Assembly (NCBI RefSeq): GCF_001886195.1
Contig: NZ_JXLB01000018.1
Span: 1 to 41,695, forward strand
From: Enterococcus ratti
GTDB taxonomy: Bacteria > Bacillota > Bacilli > Lactobacillales > Enterococcaceae
Direction: 5' to 3'
Length of the DNA: 41,695 nt
This document shows, piece by piece, positions 37,647-41,695 of this stretch; position 1 is the stretch's first letter; every line of letters starts with the position of its first letter. Below the pieces are notes generated by a model, which did no database searches, was not told where the DNA came from, and was given only the letters and a program-made list of their open reading frames with translations. A program made the position numbers and the translations under genes.

Positions 37647-37774
37647 TTAGTGCTTTTCTTCTATTATTAAATATCTTGTAATTTTCTATTCTTTCTTAAA
37701 AGTATGGTCAAAGTATGGTCACTATTGATAGAATATTAATAGTAGTAGAAAGCTGATATCTAGGAGGAACTAAT

Positions 37775-38569
37775 ATGAGTAAACAATGTGCAAAGTGCGG
37801 AGGTAAAATTGGCTTAACTTCATATAAAATCAAAGATAAACAAATTGTTTGCGGCAATTGTATAAAAAAAGCTGGTTACGGTATGACTACTCCTTATAAA
37901 ATAATAAGATCTTTGAATTTAGAAGATTTAGATAAGGGTCCATCAGAAAAAAGAAAATTAAACATATCTGATTATACTACACAAAACAATCATGATATAG
38001 GTAATGATAGAATGAAAACTACTGAAGAGATGGTAGAATTTTGTCTTAAATACGGCTATGGTAAAGGAATGACTAAAAAATGGACAACTCATCATTTTAA
38101 CTTAATATCAGATCAACTTAACAGTGACGAATACGTAATCTTCTGCTTTGTAGGATTGCATAACTATATCTCGTCAACTAAGCATGACAATAATTATGCA
38201 TACGCATTAACTAATAAACGTTTAATTGTAGCTCAACAAAAAATGATAGGCAATATTGTACAAAGTATTATATTAGACAATTTAAATAATATTAATAAAA
38301 AAAGAGGAATACTGTTGGGTACATTAACTATTGATACTCTTGGTAAAGTATTGAATGTTGCAGTTGATAAAGATACTGTTGATAGGATAAGTGATTCTTT
38401 AAACGAAATTATTTATAATTTAAAAAGAAGAAATATTTCTGCTACAAATTCCAATACATCAACAATTTCCTCAGCTTCAGAAATAAGAAAATATAAAGAA
38501 CTATTGGATGACGGAATCATTACAGAAGAAGAATTTAATAAAAAGAAACAAGAATTATTAGATTTATAA
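37775..38569 (+). CDS. Zinc-ribbon/PH-like/SHOCT protein, phage-type
   Basis: A 264-residue cytosolic protein. The N-terminus has a CxxC pair at residues 5 and 8 and another at 26 and 29 (CAKC, CGNC), a DUF4428-like zinc ribbon. The middle (about 110-215) resembles a bacterial PH fold, with YAYALTNKRLIVAQQK typical of it. The C-terminus (about 236-264, IRKYKELLDDGIITEEEFNKKKQELL) is a SHOCT domain. Proteins of this composition are common beside integrase and repressor genes in prophages of low-GC Gram-positives, and their function is unknown. AGGAGG precedes the ATG at 7 nt, and the gene ends in its own terminator. Confidence 0.85.
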   Translation: MSKQCAKCGGKIGLTSYKIKDKQIVCGNCIKKAGYGMTTPYKIIRSLNLEDLDKGPSEKRKLNISDYTTQNNHDIGNDRMKTTEEMVEFCLKYGYGKGMTKKWTTHHFNLISDQLNSDEYVIFCFVGLHNYISSTKHDNNYAYALTNKRLIVAQQKMIGNIVQSIILDNLNNINKKRGILLGTLTIDTLGKVLNVAVDKDTVDRISDSLNEIIYNLKRRNISATNSNTSTISSASEIRKYKELLDDGIITEEEFNKKKQELLDL

Positions 38570-38576
38570 TATCTAT

Positions 38577-38613
38577 CAAAAAAGATGAGCATTTAATTTA
38601 GCTCATCTTTTTC
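38577..38613 (+). terminator. Terminator of the SHOCT gene
   Basis: AAAAAGATGAGC and GCTCATCTTTTT form a stem of about 12 bp around ATTTAATTTA, ending in a T run. It isolates the next gene's promoter from upstream transcription. Confidence 0.9.
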
Positions 38614-38615
38614 TA

Positions 38616-38644
38616 TTTACAATACAAACGTTTGTTCGTATACT
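38616..38644 (+). promoter_or_regulatory. Promoter with LexA (SOS) box
   Basis: TTTACA (38616-38621), a 17-bp spacer and TATACT (38639-38644) form a strong sigma-A promoter. Within the spacer, 38625-38638 read on the minus strand is CGAACAAACGTTTG, matching the Gram-positive LexA consensus CGAACRNRYGTTYC in all but the last base. A repressor bound there would block RNA polymerase. The start codon follows at 38663 with GAGG at 8 nt. Confidence 0.8.
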
Positions 38645-38662
38645 CTTTTTGAGGTGAACATT

Positions 38663-38962
38663 ATGTTGATGGAAGGAAAAACACAATTATGGTTTAAATT
38701 TGACCCTTCGAATAGATTTATCAAAGATTTTTATAAAGTATGGAATTCAGAAGTTTTCTTTTTAGCAATCGAAGATAGCTTATTAATTAATCTCTACTAT
38801 TCCAATAAAAACTACTTTAAAATTCCTGCTGCGAAAACGAGAATGAAGAAGGATGTATACTTTTTGTTTGATATCGTGACTGACGTACCAGACGCACGGA
38901 GCGATCATCGGCGTTATGACTATATAAAATATACTTTCATTGATCCAGAAAGGGATAAATAA
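38663..38962 (+). CDS. Unknown 99-residue protein, predicted SOS-regulated
   Basis: I do not recognise this family. The start giving MLMEGKTQLW is chosen because GAGG lies 8 nt upstream; a GTG three codons earlier overlaps that site. The protein is rich in aromatic and charged residues (LWFKFDP, FLAIEDSLLINLYYSNKNYF, then VYFLFDIVTDVPDARSD). It has no signal peptide or membrane helix and looks like a small alpha/beta cytosolic protein. It is a single-gene unit with a LexA box in its promoter and a small hairpin after the stop. Small proteins under SOS control in Gram-positive mobile elements are often linked to UmuC-type polymerases or phage induction, but no such gene is adjacent. Confidence 0.75.
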   Translation: MLMEGKTQLWFKFDPSNRFIKDFYKVWNSEVFFLAIEDSLLINLYYSNKNYFKIPAAKTRMKKDVYFLFDIVTDVPDARSDHRRYDYIKYTFIDPERDK

Positions 38963-38964
38963 AA

Positions 38965-38982
38965 GCCACTCATTTGAGTGGC
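38965..38982 (+). terminator. Hairpin after the SOS-regulated gene
   Basis: GCCACTC and GAGTGGC form a perfect 7-bp stem with a 4-nt loop, starting 3 nt after the stop codon. The U tail is absent on the plus strand (AGTGAAAAA), so it is a weak terminator there. On the minus strand it would be followed by TTTTATTTA. Confidence 0.5.
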
Positions 38983-39055
38983 AGTGAAAAATAAACTTTG
39001 ATTTGTATGATATCCTTCAAAAAAATTCTAGCACAGAACTAGCTTAATTACTATA

Positions 39056-39098
39056 TGTACCCTGTAGACTCGAACCTACGACCGGACGGTTATGAACC
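39056..39098 (-). pseudogene. 3' half of a tRNA-Met(CAU) gene, attachment-site relic
   Basis: Read on the minus strand this is GGTTCATAACC (anticodon arm with CAT), then GTCCGGTC and GTAGGTTCGAGTCTAC (variable region and T arm), close to Firmicute elongator tRNA-Met. The 5' half (acceptor, D arm) is missing: the sequence left of the anticodon is the csp terminator. One C of the usual T-stem end is lost. Integrases often target tRNA 3' halves, leaving such a fragment at one end of the element. It cannot encode a working tRNA. Confidence 0.75.
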
Positions 39099-39103
39099 AT
39101 TAT

Positions 39104-39133
39104 ATAAAAAAACCACCTCAATCGAGGTGGTTA
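39104..39133 (-). terminator. Terminator of the cold-shock gene
   Basis: AACCACCTC and GAGGTGGTT form a 9-bp stem with a 4-nt loop, followed on the minus strand by TTTTTTTATATA. It directly abuts the tRNA fragment. Confidence 0.92.
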
Positions 39134-39143
39134 AAGTTCAACA

Positions 39144-39341
39144 TTATTTTACGATATTTACTGCTTGAGGACCACGTTGTCCTTCTTCAATATCATAAGA
39201 AACAGCTTGACCTTCATCTAATGTTTTGAATCCATCACCTTGGATAGCTGAGAAGTGTGCAAATACGTCATTTCCATCTTCACCAGTGATAAATCCAAAA
39301 CCTTTATCTGAGTTAAACCATTTTACTGTACCGTTATTCAT
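39144..39341 (-). CDS. Cold-shock protein (CspA family)
   Basis: A 65-residue OB-fold RNA chaperone that melts RNA structure in the cold or in growth. RNP1 (KGFGFIT) and RNP2 (DVFAHFS) are intact, and the start [16 protein letters not shown] is the family standard. TAGGAGG lies 8 nt before the ATG. A promoter at 39464-39492 gives a leader of about 115 nt containing a TACGTATATAATACGT palindrome, similar in length to cold-inducible csp leaders. The location between a tRNA fragment and accessory genes suggests it may be carried by the mobile element rather than being the main chromosomal csp. Confidence 0.96.
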   Translation of the reverse strand: MNNGTVKWFNSDKGFGFITGEDGNDVFAHFSAIQGDGFKTLDEGQAVSYDIEEGQRGPQAVNIVK

Positions 39342-39463
39342 ATATATTTCCTCCTAATACGTATATAATACGTGTTTTGTTGCAATTAATATTACTTGGT
39401 AAAAGGAGTTTTTATAGTGTGAATATATCGCTCAGATTACGTTTCAAATTAGATTACTTATTT

Positions 39464-39492
39464 ACTATAACATGGAAATAATGATAACACAA
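39464..39492 (-). promoter_or_regulatory. Promoter of the cold-shock gene
   Basis: TTGTGT (39487-39492) and TATAGT (39464-39469) are separated by exactly 17 bp on the minus strand. Transcription would start about 115 nt upstream of the csp ATG. No gene is seen between 39342 and 39625 apart from this leader. Confidence 0.7.
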
Positions 39493-39625
39493 GGATAATT
39501 GCTTGATATACAGTTTAACTATGAATAAATGAGTTTGAAGATTTAGAGAAACTGAAATAATTATTTGAAGAACGGAAAATAGATCTCAACCAAAATTGAT
39601 TCTTTGAGTTTTTATATTTAGGGAG

Positions 39626-40270
39626 TTACTTTTTTATTTTCTTGCTTACTTCTTCTGCTCTTATTCTATCTACTTTTTCTTGTTCTCTATCCAAAAAACT
39701 GTCTAATTTTGCATAACGCTCTTTTTGTTCTTCTTCTGCTTTTTTTCTTTCTTGAATTGTTTTAATTGCTCCATAAATATCTTTTTTTAATATCAAAGTT
39801 AATAAAACACCAAATTGAAATGCCGAGATAAAAAAACAAATTGCTAAAAATAAAATGAAATATGTTGTAATCACACTGTTATTATTGTAAGAAACTTCAA
39901 AAAATACAGAATATAAAGTATAAGAAAAAGAACTAACGAAACCAATAGTTAGAATTTTAAGTATTTTTTTGAAATGTTTTTCTTTTAAACTAGCTAATAT
40001 CGAATCAGACTGTATTGTTGTTAACATAGTATATATAGTAAAGTATATTCCAATAAAAACTGTAGCTACGGTAACCAATGATCCATCTTGTAAAGCTAAA
40101 TATTTTCCAATATTATTTACAATAAAATCTGAAAAAATATTTAATTTTTTAAAATTTCCAAATAAAATAGAAAATATAAATATAAAGTATACCATTAAAA
40201 TAATTTTTAATAACCTGTCTTCAATTATTGATATAAATAGGTTCTCCATTCCCTTCAGCTTTTTTTTCAT
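39626..40270 (-). CDS. Four-helix membrane protein, second gene of a RexB/KwaA-like pair
   Basis: An unrecognised 214-residue protein. Hydrophobic helices are at about residues 21-38, 64-86, 103-125 and 132-161. A highly charged helical tail (about 165-214, rich in E, K, R and Q) is probably cytoplasmic. The ATG at 40270 is chosen because GGGAG lies 7 nt upstream. This makes the gene start inside the preceding one, with a 50-nt overlap, so the two are translationally coupled. A four-helix membrane partner coupled to a soluble partner is the layout of lambda RexB and of KwaA in the Kiwa system. No sequence match to either can be claimed. Base composition is more AT-rich than the housekeeping genes. 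Confidence 0.85.
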   Translation of the reverse strand: MKKKLKGMENLFISIIEDRLLKIILMVYFIFIFSILFGNFKKLNIFSDFIVNNIGKYLALQDGSLVTVATVFIGIYFTIYTMLTTIQSDSILASLKEKHFKKILKILTIGFVSSFSYTLYSVFFEVSYNNNSVITTYFILFLAICFFISAFQFGVLLTLILKKDIYGAIKTIQERKKAEEEQKERYAKLDSFLDREQEKVDRIRAEEVSKKIKK

Positions 40271-41240
40271 CTAATATCTCCCTAACAATTTTTGTAGTTG
40301 AGTTAACCGCTATTTTATTATACTGATTGGAATTCGATAATCCCTTTCTATTTCCATCACCATAATAAAAATTACTGATTTCTCTAGCTAAGTATTCAAA
40401 ACCATTACTATTGTCTCCAATAAGTATTTCGTCTTGTAGTTGACTATCATGTTTTAAATCAACGCTATCATTTTTTTTACCTGTTCTTGGATTATCAAAA
40501 ATTACTTTTATTGTTTGGATTTCTTCAGCATCCCAATTTAAAGTTTTTAATATTTTTACTACTTCGAATGGATCCATCTGTTTTCTTATCTTGCCTTTTT
40601 TTATAGAGAAACAAGCCATGTTTCCATGCATTATTTTAGCTGTTTCATTAGAAGAATTTAGCACTGTCCTGATTACAGAATCATCATTTTTAATCTCATT
40701 AGAGCTTAATAAGCATTCAGTATTTTCGGTTACAACAAATTCCACAGTTATTGATTTTATATTACTTGAACTTTGAATATCATCAATTGAACTTTTCTTT
40801 CTTATTTCTATTATTTCAACAGTCCATTTATCACTATCGTCATTAATATTATTTAATAAAAATTTATTAATGTACTGCTCAAGTGATTTAGCTCTGCATC
40901 CTAGATGCGAATACTCCATCGCTAAAAAGTTTTTACCAGGAATAAGCAAACAATTAGAAGTTTCTAGTACATCTTTTTCTATCGGTTCTGCTTCATCTGT
41001 ACCTTTTGTACCAGCTAACGGTTTCTTATCACGATATCTGCTTATCCAAAAACTTCTATTTCTAGTTTCCCTTTCCTGAGTTGGTTCTCTCATTTGTGTT
41101 AATGAGTAATCCCCGTTCCTTAAATTTCTTAATTTAATTTTAGCATCTCTAGTAGCTATAAAGTCTATGATTTTTTCTATAGGGTAATCCGTTTTCTCTC
41201 CATTTTTGCATATAAAAATATTATAATACAATAGTCTCAT
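40221..41240 (-). CDS. Unknown 339-residue cytosolic protein, first gene of a RexA/KwaB-like pair
   Basis: I do not recognise a family with certainty. It has no signal peptide or membrane helix. The N-terminal part (about 1-125) starts LLYYNIFICKNGEKTDYP and ends with SNCLLIPGKNFLAMEYSHLG and SLEQYINKFL. A middle beta-rich part (about 138-175, TVEIIEIRKK then ITVEFVVTEN) and a C-terminal alpha/beta part (about 225-325) follow. This order loosely recalls RexA and the DUF4868 protein KwaB, and some DUF6731-like proteins, by eye only. GAGG lies 7 nt before the ATG, with TTGTTT/TATAAC 17 bp apart just upstream. It overlaps the membrane-protein gene by 50 nt. The position between endolysin and attachment relic suggests lysogenic conversion, perhaps phage exclusion. 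Confidence 0.8.
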   Translation of the reverse strand: MRLLYYNIFICKNGEKTDYPIEKIIDFIATRDAKIKLRNLRNGDYSLTQMREPTQERETRNRSFWISRYRDKKPLAGTKGTDEAEPIEKDVLETSNCLLIPGKNFLAMEYSHLGCRAKSLEQYINKFLLNNINDDSDKWTVEIIEIRKKSSIDDIQSSSNIKSITVEFVVTENTECLLSSNEIKNDDSVIRTVLNSSNETAKIMHGNMACFSIKKGKIRKQMDPFEVVKILKTLNWDAEEIQTIKVIFDNPRTGKKNDSVDLKHDSQLQDEILIGDNSNGFEYLAREISNFYYGDGNRKGLSNSNQYNKIAVNSTTKIVREILDEKKAEGNGEPIYINN

Positions 41241-41256
41241 TTTTCATCCTCATTTC

Positions 41257-41285
41257 GTTATAATTTGCCACTTCAATTAAAACAA
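41257..41285 (-). promoter_or_regulatory. Promoter of the two-gene unit
   Basis: TTGTTT (41280-41285) and TATAAC (41257-41262) are spaced by 17 bp on the minus strand, about 16 nt ahead of the ATG, with GAGG in between. The leader would be very short. A dedicated promoter fits expression in the lysogenic state. Confidence 0.6.
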
Positions 41286-41430
41286 AAGAAAGCCTCAAAA
41301 ACAAGGTTCTCAAGGCTTCCATTGGCAAATACAATCTTTGAGGATTATGGAATAACTTTAACATATAGGGAACGTAAGTTCAAGTTAAACGTTTATGATA
41401 TTAAAATGACACTTTGTGATATACATAACA

Positions 41431-41460
41431 TTAAATTTGTAACAAAAATGTTATATTTAA
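41431..41460. repeat. Imperfect inverted repeat downstream of the endolysin gene
   Basis: TTAAATTTGTAACA and TGTTATATTTAA flank AAAA, forming an AT-rich imperfect stem about 35 nt after the endolysin stop. It could be a weak terminator; no clean U tail is present. Confidence 0.4.
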
Positions 41461-41493
41461 TTTCATGTTTTTTACCTCTATGAGAAGCTATTT

Positions 41494-41695
41494 TTAATAG
41501 TTTAATACTTGTCCTGGATAAATCAAATTAGGATTTGATAGTCCATTGCACTGTGCCAGTGATTGATAGGTTGCTCCTAATTTAGTCGCGATCGAAGAAA
41601 GATTATCCCCATATTGAACTGTATATGTTCTAGCTGCACTTGCTACACCACTCACTTTTAATACTTGACCAGCATAGATCATGTTTGGATTACTT
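41494..41695 (-). CDS. C-terminal LysM region of a probable phage endolysin (partial)
   Basis: Only the last 66 or so codons are in the window; the gene continues past the right edge. Read on the minus strand it contains the end of one LysM repeat (SNPNMIYAGQVLKV) and a full second repeat (RTYTVQYGDNLSSIATKLGA, then LSNPNLIYPGQVLNY), joined by a short SGVASAA linker. LysM repeats bind peptidoglycan. Tandem C-terminal LysM repeats ending like this are usual in enterococcal prophage endolysins and also in host autolysins. The neighbouring attachment relic favours a prophage gene. The catalytic domain is not visible. Confidence 0.85.
   Translation of the reverse strand, partial: SNPNMIYAGQVLKVSGVASAARTYTVQYGDNLSSIATKLGATYQSLAQCNGLSNPNLIYPGQVLNY

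Larger units (their letters stand above)
37487..37721 (+). repeat. Three direct AGTATGGTCA repeats
   Basis: AGTATGGTCA occurs at 37487-37496, 37701-37710 and 37712-37721; the last two are tandem with an 11-bp period. Short direct repeats of this kind are typical of arm-type binding sites of tyrosine integrases or of operators. The pair lies about 55 nt ahead of the SHOCT gene, near its likely promoter. No integrase gene is in the window. Confidence 0.7.

Noticed and set aside
39626-40270. Possibility that the four-helix membrane protein is a phage holin
   Set aside because: It is longer than usual holins, has a long charged C-terminal helix, and is translationally coupled to a soluble partner rather than to the endolysin.
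41280-41330. AAGCCT/AGGCTT inverted repeat upstream of the two-gene unit, considered as an attachment core
   Set aside because: The stem is only six bases with an imperfect extension, and no second copy is in the window.
41370-41381. GAACGTAAGTTC palindrome resembling a second LexA box
   Set aside because: It shares only the GAAC/GTTC core, misses flanking consensus bases, and does not sit in a promoter I can define.
41265-41483. 72-codon plus-strand frame between the endolysin and the two-gene unit
   Set aside because: It runs over the promoter of the opposite-strand gene, has no ribosome binding site, and shows no recognisable domain. It could be decayed coding DNA, but I cannot support it.
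1-41695. CRISPR arrays, rRNA genes and insertion sequences
   Set aside because: No regularly spaced repeats, rRNA-like segments or transposase frames were seen on either strand.

Overview
The window is a low-GC Gram-positive chromosome segment. The order of the cell-division genes, a LevR-regulated mannose PTS with manO, a T-box ahead of ileS and the retained ispA without dxs all point to the Enterococcaceae (Enterococcus or a close relative). This is read from gene order and protein character, not from a database match.

Positions 1-18483 (minus strand) hold an almost complete dcw division and cell-wall cluster. In transcription order it is DUF3397 protein, mraZ, rsmH, ftsL, a PASTA-bearing class B PBP, mraY, murD, murG, divIB, ftsA, ftsZ, ylmE, sepF, ylmG, ylmH, divIVA, then ileS behind a T-box (specifier ATC). 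Three GTGG boxes spaced exactly 10 bp precede mraZ. An extended -10 promoter lies ahead of ftsA.

Positions 18711-19955 (plus strand) hold a CorA-type Mg transporter, a 38-residue DUF4044-like membrane microprotein and a terminator. Positions 20046-28722 (minus strand) are a housekeeping block: pepP, asp23/yqhY, nusB (with a terminator overlapping its 3' end), folD, xseA, xseB, ispA, tlyA, argR and recN. Compared with the Bacillus arrangement, efp, accBC and dxs are missing.

Positions 29032-36811 (minus strand) hold a GlsB-like membrane protein, manO (DUF956) and a mannose-family PTS operon: stand-alone IIB, IIAB, IIC and IID. The operon has an exact-consensus sigma-54 promoter. Immediately upstream is the gene for its LevR/ManR activator, which carries GAFTGA, PRD and EIIA/EIIB domains and has its own sigma-A promoter.

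Positions 36812-41695 are accessory DNA that looks like mobile-element ends. They hold a gene-poor stretch, three AGTATGGTCA repeats, a truncated gene end with its terminator, a zinc-ribbon/PH/SHOCT protein, and a 99-residue unknown protein whose promoter carries a LexA box between -35 and -10. A degraded 3' half of tRNA-Met(CAU), a likely attachment-site relic, follows. Next come a cold-shock gene and an AT-rich two-gene unit: a 339-residue cytosolic protein overlapping a 214-residue four-helix membrane protein. The LysM end of a probable phage endolysin runs off the right edge. The order endolysin, two-gene unit, csp, tRNA fragment matches the lysogenic-conversion zone at a prophage right end. 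The two-gene unit has the architecture of phage-exclusion pairs such as RexA/RexB or Kiwa, and is the best candidate for an undescribed system here.
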